Shown piece by piece: positions 13,044 to 24,462 of a stretch of 64,000 bases of DNA. The number at the start of each line of letters is the position of its first letter. The first letter of the stretch is position 1. The notes under the pieces are model-generated. The model made no database searches and was not told the origin of the DNA. It saw only the letters and a program-made list of their open reading frames with translations. The stretch is from Monosiga brevicollis MX1 (lineage: Eukaryota > Opisthokonta > Choanoflagellata > Craspedida > Salpingoecidae). The DNA lies in the NCBI RefSeq assembly GCF_000002865.3, contig NW_001865072.1, positions 132,837 through 196,836 on the forward strand, read 5' to 3'. The position numbers were made by a program, and so were the translations under genes.

Positions 13044-13436
13044 TCAAGCCCGTGACGGGTTTTTATATGAGCCATTGATCAAAGCCATCAGGTTTATGAT
13101 CTGAGCCAGCCAACTAGAAATTCCGACGGCTCAGCGAGCCACCGCATTTGTCTTGACTTCTCGAATTGTAGCCACGTGACCGCACGCCACCTTTATTGCC
13201 ACGTGATGATACTTTTCAATTCTGCCTCAGACAGATGTGAAGACCAAGAAAAAATTGGGGGAGAAAACATAACGAAGGAAAATCACGTGAAGAATCAAAC
13301 AAGCACAGTCGGACCCGTTCAAGAACCAAGTGGAACCATGGCTTAAGATATGCATGAACTCAATCAACACTGAAGCTCTGCTGCTAATATCATCAGCTCG
13401 AAAAGAACGACTGCTGCGCCAACTCGTGGCCTTGTC
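13044..13436. other. convergent intergenic region, no gene seen
   Basis: About 390 bases separate the stop codons of two convergent genes. It is moderately AT-rich and no exon or known RNA was recognised. It presumably carries both 3' ends and their termination signals. Confidence 0.4.
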
Positions 13437-16400
13437 TTATATCTCGCTTTCGCGCGCCTCGGGAATCGACATGACATTCATGGAATATGCCGAGGGGACA
13501 AACGTGTTGTTGGTTGGAAGGCCAACCTGAGGCAGGCCTGAGAGACCCGCGGCATTGAGCGAAAGTGCGTTGAGCGAGAGCTGGTTGGGCTGGACGTAGG
13601 ACAAAGGGTCAATGGCCGGCGTCATGAGAGATGGCGTGGCAAAGGCACTCGGCAATTGTGATAGGTTGGTTGAGTTCAGCAAGGCATCATCTAAGACCGA
13701 GGATGTGGACATGTCGTCGACAAGATCAAGGCCAATCGCACTCGGGGTGCGTGCGCGGCCGTGGTCGGGAGCAATGCCCGACGCAATGCCTGGCACACCC
13801 ACCATCGCTGTTGCATAACCCAGACTGGCATCGAACTGCTGCGGTAGGCCTGCAGCGGCGGCTGCAGCGGCGGCTGCCTGCTGCTGCTGTAATTGAGCTT
13901 GGGCCTGCAGCTGAAAGCGCGCTTGCTCTTGGGCCTGTGCTTGTGCTTGTGCTTGTGCCTGAGCCTGAGCCTGAACCTGAGCCTGTAGTTGTTGCTGGTA
14001 CGCCTGCTGCTGCACAGACGCCTGTTGGGCAGTGGAGCTCTGAGCTTGCTGTGGAACTTGTTGTCCCTGACCAGTCTGGCCCTGCATCCCGACAGATTGC
14101 ACTTGGGAAGAACGCTGAAGCTGCTGGGGCTGGGGCGCTTGGTGGTGGTGTTGCTGTTGTTGCTGCTGCTGGGGCTGCTGCTGTTGATGTTGCTGTTGCT
14201 GTTGTTGTTGCTGTTGTTGCTGTTGTTGTTGGTGGTGGTGTTGCTGTTGCTGTTGTTGTTGCTGCTGCTGATGTTGTGGCTGATGCTGTTGATGTTGCTG
14301 CTGCTGCTGTTGCTGCGGCTGCTGTGGCTGCGCTTGCTGTTGAGCTTGCTGTTGCGCTTGCTGTTGCGCTTGCTGCTGAGCGTGTTGTTGTTGCTGCGCT
14401 TGTTGTTGCATCTGTGCCTGCACCTGGGCTTGCATGTGTTGTTGCTGCAGCTGTGCTTGATGTTGCGCAAGCTGGGCTTGCGTTAGCAGCTGCGACTGAT
14501 GTAGCGAAGTCACCGAGCCTGGGGCCGTCCCCGGCGTTGCAGTCGGGCCAGTTGGGCCAGGTGCTCCAGGCGGTACTGTCGATGGACCACCGGAGTGCAT
14601 GGCTCCCATGTTGTTTGCAGGCACGACTGCAGAGCCAAGACCTGGTTGCAGGTTACCTGTTGACCCGCGGGGTAAGGGAGTGGGGCCTGCGTTCTGGGCC
14701 TGCGCATTGGCATCAAGTGTTGGCAATGCAACACTGGGATTGCCCCCAAGCTGAAGGCCAGACTGGCTCCCCTCACGTCGTGACAGCCGTTGCAGGCGGC
14801 GCTGCTCCAGCTGCATTCGTGCGGCAGCCTGTTGCTGTTGTTGCTGTTGTTGTTGCTGTTGTTGAAGCAGGAGCAGTTGCAGGCGTTGTTGTTGCTGCTG
14901 CTGCTGCTGCTGTCGTTGCTGCTGCAGCAAGGCTTGCGTCTTGAGCGTCTGCAGGGGATCGTATGCTCCACTGAGCAGACCAGAATTGTACATCAGGCTG
15001 GTCGGGTGGTAGGCTGCAGCCAGTGACATGTTCGGGTCGTAGAGCGGGCCAAAGGAGGCGGAACCACGATGCGCGAGCAAGCGCGGGTCGAGGGCTGGAG
15101 GCGGTGTCATGCGCAACTGCTGGGCATAGTACTGTTGCGCATCCATGTCCTCCATATAACCTCCTGCCTGGGGAAAGTTGAGGTGACCCGACTGCTGCAC
15201 ATGCTCGAGCGGCTCCAATTCGTCATCTGCCTCTGATGCATCGGGGTCCGGGTCGGCAGGCGCAGGCGTCTGAGGCTCAGGTTCTTCCTCCTTTTCCTGT
15301 GAAAATGGGATCAGTGGGGGCGGGGCAGCCGCCGCTGGCTGGTGTCCAAGCTCTTTGAGTTGTTCGGTCAGGCGGGCACAACACTCCTCGAGTTGATACG
15401 AGCGATTGTGCATGTTGGAATTTTCGAGCTCTGTGCGCTGAATGGAGACGAGTAGTTGCTGCGCTAGCGAGGCGGGCGTTGCACCATGGCGCTGGCTGCC
15501 TGGAGGCTGATCCAACCCTAGAGCGTGCTTGATCTGCTTGGTGGTCTCAAAGATCTGGGACCACTGCATGGCTTGTTCCTCGAGCACGGCCTTGAGTGCG
15601 AGATTCTGCTGCTGCAAGAAGGCACCAACGGACCGAAACTCTTCCAAAAAGTGCTGCATGGGGAGGCCTAGTTCGCGCTCGGCGTTGACAGAGTTGATGC
15701 GACGGGCCTCGCGTGTGTGATTCGTCTCCTCGCCGGGTTGGCAATATTCGTCGTAAACGAGGAACTCGCCTCGGAAATAGTTGCGTTCGCGTTGATCACT
15801 GCGGTCTTTTTCACTAGCCACGCGCAATGTAAAGCGACCTTGCTGTGTTGTAGTCTGGGCCTCCAAGTCCGTGCCACCAGTCAGATTGAGCGGATGGGGA
15901 GCAGGGAAGGGTGTAGGAGGATAGTGATGGTACTCATGGCTGCCCCCAGAGGCAATGCGCGGCGATGCAAAATAGGGGAATGTGGAAAACCACTGGGATT
16001 GTTGGCTAACAGAGAATAAGAACGCATGGCACAGCGAGTGTGTGACAACGTGAGAGTGCTGCGGGTTAAAAAAAAAAAACAAGGGGGGGGNGGGGGGGGG
16101 GGNNNNNNNNNNNNNNNNNNNNNNNNNNNNNNNNNNNNNNNNNNNNNNNNNNAGGACGGAAGAATCAGACTGACCCTTCAAGGAACGCCCGGGGATGTAA
16201 GCGGGTGCCGGGCTGATGGACGGATGGGCGGGATCAAAGCCCACGTGTCGCTTGGGTCCGCCAGCATTCGAAGTCAAGATGTTGGCGGGGTTCATAGAGC
16301 GCATGGCGTGAAACTTGGTTGGTGTGATATTGGCGTGCTGCTCCACATGCCCCGCGTTGCGGCGTGCGGAAGCATTAACCGGGGCTGCAGTTGTGGCCGC

Positions 16401-17864
16401 AGCAACGGCCGTGGAGCTACGCCTAGCACCGGGATTGGCAACTGCCGGCGCGTTACCTTGCATGACGGGTGGAATGATTTGCGCTTGTGGTTGATGCTGG
16501 TTAACAGTGGAGACTATGGCCGCCTGGGCGGCGGACGAGGGTAGCAACGGAGCTGGCATGGGCTGAGCTGGTGTGGGCTGCGTCGGCACAGGTACGACGG
16601 GTGCAGGCTGAGCCACGATGGGTTGCACGACAGCAGGGACCTGCGCCGCTGGCTGGGCGGCCGGCTGTGAAGCTGGCTGCGTGACTGGCTGCGTCACGGC
16701 CGGCACGGGTTGAGCGGCAGATTGGATGGGAGGTGCTGCCGCGGCGGGACTCTCATTGGCAGCATCTGCCGAGTCAGTCTTGACCAAGGATGATTGCTTG
16801 ACTTTGAAGCGGCCGCGCTTTTCAGCATTCTATGGAACATGTGGTGGTGTGAGGCCAAGTCCGGGGGGCGCAAAGCACAATACACGAATCTTAAGCTGAA
16901 GGGGAGAAAAAAGAAAAACATTTGGGGAGTGTATGTTTGATGCATGGCGCACAAATTAGAGTGTAAGCGTGTGGCTGACCTTGGCAGGGCCTGCTGCGGC
17001 CGTGGATGTGGGCACGGTGGCTGAGGCGTTGGAGGCCACGCTTCCGACAGAGTCTTGAAGGCCAAGAGCAACAGACGGTTCTGGCTCGATGGTAGATATG
17101 CCCTCCTCGAGTCGCGGCTCGAGCGTCGACTGGGCCGTGGACTCGACGGGTACAGGTTTGGAGGCGGGTGGTTGCTCTGTGGCTTGCTGTGTCATGTCAT
17201 TCGGAGTCTGCACCCGAACGCGGAATCGGCCGGCGCGCTGTGCCGAGGTATCGGTCGTGGTCGTGGGGGGAGCGCCAGCACTTGTGCTGGGTGCCGCCGC
17301 GTTGGAAGGGCCGGTGCTTGTGGCGGGTGTTTCAGCGGTCGTCGTGGTGGCCGGTGGTGCTGAATCGGGTGCGGCGGCAGCTGTTGTGGCTTCGTTGTTG
17401 CTAATCTCACGCATCTGTGCAGCGGCCTGGCGCGCGCCCGCGGGCATGGATTGAGAGCGATTGATGGGGTTGGAATCGTTGGTACTCACGACACGGACGT
17501 TAAAGCGGTTGGGTTTTGGCACCGAGGTGGCTTTGGGTGGTTCAAGGCGCGTCGTCAGGTCAGAGGGTTGCTGGGCTCTTGCCGGCTCCTGCCCCGAGCT
17601 CTGTGTTGGATTTGCCTGCTCGGCGGACATTGGAATGGGAGCAGGCATGCCGTTGGTGGCGGGAGCAGCGGCATCGACCATAGGCGGGGGGGCCAAGGCG
17701 ATGGGGATGAGACCGGACGCCGCATTGTCCGTGGCCGTGGCCGGCGTGATGGGAGCAGAGCCGGCCGTGGCGGTGCCGTTTGGGAGCCCCGTGCCCACGT
17801 TTGCGGGCTGTTGAGAGGAGTGCGCTGCCGTCGGAGCAGCAGGAGCACTGGAAGGAGGATCCAT
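13437..17864 (-). CDS. large Gln-rich protein with repeated RFxV-type motifs
   Basis: The start is ATG at 17864 (MDPPSSAPAAP); an upstream in-frame GTG at 17882 is not a start. Exon 1 ends at 16980, and exon 2 begins at 16829 with NAEKRGRFKVKQ. An intron probably spans the assembly gap at 16103-16152, and coding resumes by about 16012. The protein is Ala/Pro/Thr/Ser-rich, then has a predicted coiled coil (FLEEFRSVGAFLQQQNLA region, about 15560-15680), an acidic patch and very long Gln/His/Ala tracts, ending ARESEI at TAA 13437. Four related motifs recur: RFNVRV (17507-17490), RFRVRV (17228-17211), GRFKVK (about 16815-16798) and GRFTLRV (about 15840-15820). These resemble the RFxV/I peptides that bind CCT domains of OSR1/SPAK kinases in WNK and TSC22D proteins. 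No kinase or TSC box is seen. A scaffold or regulatory role is inferred; orthology is unknown. Confidence 0.75.
13860..14480 (-). repeat. CAG/CAA-type polyglutamine tract
   Basis: Inside the Gln-rich gene, about 600 bases encode nearly uninterrupted Gln with interspersed His, Ala and Pro. A shorter second tract lies at about 14820-14935. CAG and CAA codons are mixed, so the tract is not a pure triplet repeat. The complementary strand therefore shows long Val/Ala/Leu-rich open frames that are by-products. Confidence 0.85.
16091..16152. other. assembly gap with flanking poly-G
   Basis: A single N at 16091 and a block of N at 16103-16152 interrupt a run of G. The gap falls between coding parts of the Gln-rich gene, most likely inside an intron, since a GT donor-like site (GGTCAGTCTG on the minus strand, near 16180) precedes it and possible acceptors (near 16050 or 16013) follow. 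Its true length is unknown. Confidence 0.9.
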
Positions 17865-18529
17865 GACGCTGACTATCGACACGAACGAGACGGCTCTAGT
17901 TCAAGGGTGTGGGGGTGCACACATACACTGTGCTGATCGAGAGAAGGTGTCTGTTCAAAACAGAAAGGACCGAGTACGGCTCAGATTGTGATCTGATCCA
18001 GAGCCATGAGATCAAGTCGGGTACGAGCGTACGAAACAGTGGTCAAGTGAAGCGCGAGCACAAGCCTCGAGCACGAGATGATGACGACTGCCGAAATTGA
18101 GGGCGACACTGGAGAGCCACAGCTCGAGCCAAAACGAGCGAACAAGCAAACAAGCAAACGAGTTCAACCCCGTGACCAGGCTTGCCCAATCGATCGCTGG
18201 CTATCCCGCTCAACCGACAACAAGGGGTTTTTGATCCACTGGCGGCCTGCCTCCCCCGCACAGAGGGACACAGAGACACACACAGAGACACACACGCGCG
18301 GGCGCGCGGACAGACACACGCGCAGTCGCTCACACGCCTGTGATGTGAACACACACTCGAATATGCCAAAGAGTCCAACCAAGCCAGACTCGCAAATGCA
18401 ATGCCAAAGGCAACGCGTGCCTGCGTGCGTCTACACCCGATATGGACTCGGCTATGCGCGTGCACGCCAAGCGTTTGACCGCACGCTCCGCGACTGCCGT
18501 TTGTTAAAAAAAAAAAATTGTGTGTGTGT

Positions 18530-18530
<1 letters not shown>

Positions 18531-18603
<73 letters not shown>
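18531..18603. repeat. CT dinucleotide repeat
   Basis: A nearly perfect CT tract of about 36 units in the region between the Gln-rich gene and TBCB. Confidence 0.95.
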
Positions 18604-18606
<3 letters not shown>

Positions 18607-18755
18607 TTTGTCTTCCTCTCTCACTTTTGTCTTGCTCTCTCCTGTGGCTGACGCTTAGTAGCGAAGCGACGTGATCAACAATTAGTAGCTGTCATCTTAA
18701 GTAAAATACTTTTCAAAAAATCTCTGACATCCAGCACAAGCCTTAACAACCGTCC

Positions 18756-18757
<2 letters not shown>

Positions 18758-18815
<58 letters not shown>
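18758..18815. repeat. GT dinucleotide repeat
   Basis: A perfect GT tract of about 29 units, ending about 85 bases before the TBCB start codon. Confidence 0.95.
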
Positions 18816-18817
<2 letters not shown>

Positions 18818-18898
18818 GAAATTGGCAAAATTTTTCATTTTTTTTTTTTTTTTTGCTTCCTCCGTTGCTGCCTCTGCTTTACATTTTGAAGCAGCAAG

Positions 18899-20392
18899 AT
18901 GTCGATTGTGACGCTCAACGTGTCGTGCTCGTCGGCCAACGTGCGCTCGGAGCGTCGGTTTGACAAGGGGTTGACCATCAGCAATGTCAAGTCCAAGTTG
19001 GAGCTGATTGTTGGTGTGCCCACGGCCAGCATGCAGCTGCACCTCTTGGACCAGCAGGGGCAGAAGATTTGCATCATGAGTGACGACAACGCGATGCTCG
19101 GCGCCTACCCGGTCGAAGACTATCTCGAACTTCACGTGAGTATCAGAGTAGCATGCCTCCAGCCACACGTTCCGGCCCCTGCGTTTTGGAAACGGGCCAT
19201 GCCAAGGCGGCCAGAAGAGACGACAGAAGATCAGAAAAGAGAACATTGTGCTTGATCGCTCAAGACACGTCAGCTCCCATCACGATCGCCAGTCGTTGCT
19301 CAAACCTTACGGTGGCGTTGCATGTTGTAGGTGAAGAACGTCGACTCGACTGCGGCCGTTGGCGAGTTTGATGACCTCTCCAAGGTCGAAAAGTACGAGC
19401 TCACGGATGCAGAATATGCCTCTAAACGAGGTCAGCACAATGCCCCCCAATTGCCCGATCCCACTGGCAAGGCCGTCCAGTTGCCTGCCTTTTCCTCCAT
19501 CAAGTTGGGCTCTCGATACCCGGCCATCTGACCACAACTTTGACATTTCATACGCTTGACCACACGCGCACCGTTTCTTCCCCTCCTGTTTCCTCTCCTG
19601 CCTCCTTCTTGGCTCGTTCACCCGTTCTGTTGTATAGACACGGTGCTGGACTTTAAGCGTCGTAACCAGCTGGGCCGATTCAATCCCGAGGCTGCCAGGG
19701 CCGTAGGTGCAGCTCCCCATGATGCCACTCAACTTCCATACACACCAAACAACTTTCAACTCCCAATTGCTTGCTCATACAATGCTGCTCCGCAGGCCGA
19801 GGTTAAGCAACAGGAAGAAGATGCCAATGCCGCCGCCATGGATGTCGGCAGCCGGTACGCGCGTTTGTTGGCGAGAACGTTTTCCCATTCCGTGCACGTT
19901 CGCCCCTCATACCAACCCGCTGGTACCCAGGTGTCAAGTCACGCTCAAATCGGCGGGCAAGCAACGTGGAACCGTTCGCTACGTCGGTACGCATCCATGA
20001 CTTTTCATCCCCAACGGTCTGTCACTATTTTTTTTTTTTTTCAGATGACGCATTCACGTACAAATGACTTCAGGGGAAATTCGAGGCAAACCCGGCAAGT
20101 TTGTCGGCGTCGAGCTCGATGAACCCTTTGGAAAGAATGATGGCAGGTGTGTAATGACGTTTTTTGTTTTTTTCGTGCCTGGTCTTTGCATTTTGGCAGT
20201 CATAGGCTGCCAATGGCTGTCCGCCAAGCTAGCTTGCCTCACCACACTGCTCCGTTTCGCAGCATCGAGGGCCACAAGTTTTTCGAATGCGCACCAAACT
20301 ATGGATGCTTTGTCAAACCAGGCAGCGTGGAAACTGGCGATTTTCCCCCATTGGATGACGAGCTGCTCATGAGTGATGAAGACGAGATGTAG
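18899..20392 (+). CDS. TBCB: tubulin-folding cofactor B (UBL + CAP-Gly)
   Basis: The start MSIVTLNVSCSS at 18899 opens a ubiquitin-like domain (first exon to about 19135, including DDNAMLGAYPVEDYLELH). A linker follows (FDDLSKVEKYELTDAEYASK), then the conserved segment VLDFKRRNQLGRFNP, a short coiled stretch (EVKQQEEDANAAAMDVGSR) and a C-terminal CAP-Gly domain: KQRGTVRYVG, GKPGKFVGVELDEPFGKNDG, SIEGHKFFECAPNYGCFVKP. The last residues are DEDEM before TAG at 20390-20392. A DEI/M end is known in animal TBCB to help it bind TBCE and tubulin. The protein acts with TBCE and Arl2 in making and breaking alpha/beta-tubulin dimers in the cytoplasm. About six introns, all short. Length and order fit the family, so the ortholog call is secure. 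Confidence 0.95.
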
Positions 20393-20487
20393 TTTAGCAC
20401 AGCAAAGGATTAAGAAGCCCAAAAAAACTTGTGGCGCGCCTATGCTTAAACCCCCCCTCCCTTCCATATGCTCTTTTTATCTCTCTT

Positions 20488-20531
<44 letters not shown>

Positions 20532-20541
20532 TCTCTCTCTC

Positions 20542-20626
<85 letters not shown>

Positions 20627-22285
20627 CACGCGCCACGTTTGTCTACAGATAAAAATCGCCACGCGACAACAATTCAGTCTTGCTAATCGAATTGAAGTGT
20701 CACGCGGCGCTAAAGCCGAGCGACTAGAACAAGAAACACAATAGGACATGTAGGAGTCAGACAATCGGAACGTCCGCCTTCAACGCTTGTTCTTGGTTGT
20801 CCCCAAGCCCACAAGCAGAGGACTCGAAGCAACAGAACGAAGTGGAGGCCAACCATAAACGATAGGGGACAAAAAAAAAAGACACGGTACAGTCGGGCGC
20901 ACGACAGCTGCACCGAAGAATCCTGTACAACAGGATTGGACATGCTTGCGCGCACGCCCACACTTGGCTCAGATGCATACAACAGGAGACGAGATGTCAG
21001 ACGGGATGGACAATGCTCAACATACTTTGATCCCGCCGTCCCAGAGACAACGGGCTTGGACGCAAAGAAACACAACCCAAGTATCGAAAGAAAAGCGGCT
21101 CAACCGCTCGCGGTCGCCACACACGGCAACCCCCAACCATAACAAGATGGCTTAGCATAAACTTGCACCCTCAAAAAGAATCACTGGCCACGCACATCCG
21201 AGGCAAGCCGGCTGTTGACTTGGCTCGAGGCCAGACTCACATAGGGGTGATTATACGCATTCAGCATCAAGAAACACAGAGCCGACAAAAACCTGAAGAA
21301 CAACCACAAGGAATAGACTCCAAAAGCAAGACAAAAGAGTAGAAGAAACGAAAATACGTCGGGGCATCGAGGGCCCATGGTAAGGCTAAACCTCGAGCAG
21401 AAATTTCCTCGAAATCAAAGCACACTGGTGGCAAGGGCATCTCTGCGCGTCGAACAACGCGCGCAAAGGAAGATACAGGGGAAATATAACAAGCGGCAGC
21501 AACGCCAAACAGGGCGGTGCCGCAAAATGCGAAAGCAGGACAAGAGTAGAAGCAACGACACGATTCCAATCGGCGCTTCTTCCGTGCACCACACAGACTC
21601 AAGTCGAGGCGAAGATCCGCAATGCCCGGGTACAGAACCTGCGGCAAAAAACGCGGTTCCGCGGCCTCAAACCAGTTGTGCCAACGGAGAAAAAGCGAAG
21701 TTCCAGAAATGTTAATGGAACAGACCGCGAAACGCGGCTGAAACAGGCCCCCAAAAAAACACAATAACAAGACGAGTAAACATTCACATGCTTTCGAGAA
21801 GAAACGAGAGGCAAGGACAACGAAGACTTTCTAGCGGGCTCGCCTCCGCACCCGAGGGTGCTCACCCACCACAAAGTGAAAAGAGGACGATAGAATACCG
21901 CAACAAACATGATCGACAAAAGTACACCGCCACGCTGATACGCGGACGGCCCCATGTGAGCTACACTAGCTCCTTGAGGCTGTGCAGACATGAGGCAGTC
22001 GGTCTCACACACGTCGAGGTCTCACAAAGACCGTGGACGAGGACGTTTGACAAAAGGACAGGGAGAAGGACAAGACAGAGAAGTCTGGATAGAGTTGGTG
22101 CTGGCAAATCGCCAACCACGCCAGTACATGCAAGACAAAAAAAAAAAGAGAGAGAGAGAGAGAGCAAAATAGGCAGCGAAGGTGGGAAGAGAACACAAAA
22201 AGCAACTCGGCGCCCGGCTTGGCAGGGCAATTTGGAACGGGTACGGCCACGAAACAGGCAAAAGAAGAAGAGCCAGCATGGGTGC
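20393..22285. other. 1.9 kb without a recognised gene
   Basis: The region lies between the TBCB stop codon and the stop codon of the minus-strand BTG/TOB gene. It opens with a CT repeat at about 20483-20622. The open frames found here lack any family feature and overlap on several frames. It may be mostly 3' untranslated sequence of the BTG/TOB mRNA, which in animals can be long, but nothing in the sequence proves this. Confidence 0.4.
20483..20622. repeat. CT dinucleotide repeat
   Basis: About 140 bases of CT with rare interruptions, the longest CT tract of the window, directly downstream of TBCB. Confidence 0.95.
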
Positions 22286-23098
22286 CTAACAGGCTGCCTG
22301 CATGAAGGAATGGGCAGCCAGGGCGGCAGCGGTGGCAGGATCCATGGGTCCATCATAGCTTGAGTCGTAAGGGGCCCAGCCACCCTGGTAACCCTGTGTG
22401 GCACCGGTATTGGCGGCAGAGTTGTTGTAACTCTGGGCTTGGCGTTTGGAGCGACGTCGCGATCGACCGTTGACCTTGAGAGACTTGGGTGGCTTGAGGC
22501 GGGCGGCATTGGCCAAGGCGGCATTGGCCAAGGCGGCATTGGCTAGGGCAGCGTTGGCGGCGGCAGCGGCGGCCTTGGTGGCAGCCGCTGTGTCAATGAT
22601 GGGGCCCGAGCCACCCATGTGAGCGGGCGGAGAGTAGGTATGACGCGATTGGATTGGCGAGGTGGCCTCTGAGAGAACGGGGCTGAGGCTGCTTGAGCTA
22701 ATGGGCTCCGCAAACCCCAGGTTCGCGGTGGGCTCAATTTGGAATTGAGTGTCGACGACCTCAAACTCCTGAACCATGCCGTCTGCCACGCGGTATGCGA
22801 CGCAGCCGGGGTCGACCCACATCGTCCAGTCCATGGGCAGGGCGTCCAACAGGGAGAGTGCACCAGCTGCTTGGGCAGCTTGACGTACAATGGCATCTTG
22901 TTTGCCGCTGTGTGCGCGCAAGCAGCGATAGCCACTACCACGAACGGGATTGTTATAGCAGTGACCAGCCACGTGAGCCAGGAGATGATCTTCCAGCTCG
23001 TCGCGGAAATTGTTGCGCAGATGCATGTCCTTGTCGGCGAGGAAAACCTCGTCGACGACACGAGCCGCCACGGCCACCTCCTCCTCCATCAACGTCAT
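22286..23098 (-). CDS. BTG/TOB antiproliferative-family protein
   Basis: From ATG at 23098 (MTLMEEEVAVAARVV; a second ATG lies three codons on), one uninterrupted exon runs to a stop at 22286. An upstream non-coding exon is possible because an acceptor-like site lies near 23152. The BTG domain is clear: box A region NPVRGSGYRCLR and box B LPMDWTMWVDPGCVAYRVADG, about residues 5-115. The box A tryptophan common in animals (HHWxP) is replaced in GHCYNN. The C-terminal half is low complexity, with the repeat AALANAALAN, a basic patch (NGRSRRRSKRQAQS) and a Tyr/Gly-rich tail. In animals BTG/TOB proteins bind the CAF1/CCR4-NOT deadenylase and slow proliferation. The family call is firm; BTG versus TOB subtype is not decided. 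Confidence 0.88.
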   Translation of the reverse strand: MTLMEEEVAVAARVVDEVFLADKDMHLRNNFRDELEDHLLAHVAGHCYNNPVRGSGYRCLRAHSGKQDAIVRQAAQAAGALSLLDALPMDWTMWVDPGCVAYRVADGMVQEFEVVDTQFQIEPTANLGFAEPISSSSLSPVLSEATSPIQSRHTYSPPAHMGGSGPIIDTAAATKAAAAAANAALANAALANAALANAARLKPPKSLKVNGRSRRRSKRQAQSYNNSAANTGATQGYQGGWAPYDSSYDGPMDPATAAALAAHSFMQAAC

Positions 23099-23982
23099 GG
23101 CCAAGCTTGCGTCGGGCAGCCTGGCGGTGACTGGCTTACGTCTGTCACTGACAGTGGGAAAGAAGAAAGGGAAGGACAATTGGGGGCAGGCGGAGTGGTG
23201 AATAAAGCTGTGTCAGCTGATGGCTGCAAGCCGAGAGCGGTCGTGTAGACGGCGGCCTTGACCAAAGGGGGCAGTCGCCTAGTGTAGATGAAGAAGACTG
23301 AATGTGGCTCCACCAGAAAAGCAAGTCGCGTGGAGGCGATGTTGCCGCCAGCTGCCGCACTACCCACAACGCCCGGGGCCACCAAGAGCAGGGAAGCGAA
23401 TGTGGAATGCGCGCGGGACAAGGGAAGGCTTGTACGCTTGGAAGAAAGACGTCGCAGGCTGCAAAGGGCTCAAAATCCCTTTTTTTTGGATTGCACGTTG
23501 CTTGCGCGCAGCGCGTAACTGGACGGTATGTCAGCTCCTCCTTCACCTGCATCAATCGAGCCCAGTGAGACGGCGCCGGTTCAAGCCCAACCAACCAACC
23601 AACAAGTGGGAGATGACGGGTAGGAAGGCGATACAAATGCAGGGAAGCACAAGAGAGAAGAACGAAAGAGAGAGAGAGAGAAAAAAAAAAAAAAAAAGAA
23701 CGGCGAGCCAGCACACGTGAGCGAGCGAAACCCGTCGCAAAGGCAGCGAGGTGCCTTAAATATCAGCACAGCGCCTACACGTGGCCGATGGTCAGCCCCC
23801 CCCCCAAAGTCGCCAGTATACGACCACTCACTAGCTAACGAATAAGGATTGAATGCAACAAGCTTTGCCGAATGCATTCGCAGACCACGGCCACTTGCAC
23901 CGGAATGCCGCCGAGCAGGAGAGAAGCGAAGCAAAGTTGAAGAACCCGCACAACGAGACGAAGAACCTCTCGGCGCCAGCCC

Positions 23983-24026
<44 letters not shown>

Positions 24027-24462
24027 AGCGACCATGTGTTAGTCTTTCTCTCCCTTTCTTTCTCTCTCTCTCTGTGCCTCTCTCTCGCTCTCTCTGACTT
24101 CTCTTTTGTTCAGCAACGTGGGATAAAACATTCAAATCTCATACAATAAGAGACAGAACTCTTCAAGGAGAATTAGTGATCAACAGAAATGTTGCTGCAA
24201 TAACTATGCAATTAGAGTATAAAAGTCTCAAAAGCATATCCTTACAGTCAAAAAAAATTTGGCGGCAAAATTTTTTGTTGCTTTGTCATCAGCGCGTGGA
24301 TCTGTGTGTGTGAGGGAGCCGCATGGGTATCCATGTATAATAAAACTTACACTTTAGACGTATAAACTGAAGTGTTGGTCACACTTTGGAGTTGTCATCC
24401 CGCGTGTCAGAAACGCTGATGACAACAGGTGTTGTTGCAGGTCTGCCTGCATGCTTGCTCGT
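23099..24462. promoter_or_regulatory. 1.36 kb upstream of the BTG/TOB gene, no gene seen
   Basis: This lies between the BTG/TOB start and the 3' end of the GH31 gene, both on the minus strand. It includes an A run near 23680-23697, a CT repeat at about 23990-24022 with further CT-rich sequence to 24095, and an AT-rich stretch at about 24115-24290. Both strands have CT/GA-driven open frames that resemble no family. The BTG/TOB promoter should lie here. Confidence 0.4.
23990..24022. repeat. CT dinucleotide repeat
   Basis: CT tract upstream of the BTG/TOB gene, followed by further degenerate CT sequence to about 24095. Confidence 0.85.

Larger units (their letters stand above)
17865..18898. promoter_or_regulatory. 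divergent intergenic region with CT and GT microsatellites
   Basis: About 1 kb separates the start codons of the Gln-rich gene and tubulin cofactor B. A CT repeat lies at about 18531-18603 and a GT repeat at about 18758-18815, followed by a T run just before the TBCB start. No coding exon is supported. Regulatory function is inferred from position. Confidence 0.4.

Noticed and set aside
13631-14944. A 437-codon plus-strand open frame rich in Val and Ala opposite the Gln-rich gene.
   Set aside because: It is the complement of CAG/CAA repeats. The minus-strand frame is longer, continuous with non-repetitive coding sequence, and has a proper start and stop.
17882-17882. An earlier in-frame start for the Gln-rich protein, giving MSIVSV before MDPP.
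   Set aside because: The codon is GTG. The first ATG in frame is at 17864.
20394-20764. Ser/Leu and Glu/Arg polymer open frames near TBCB.
   Set aside because: They arise from the CT/GA dinucleotide repeat.
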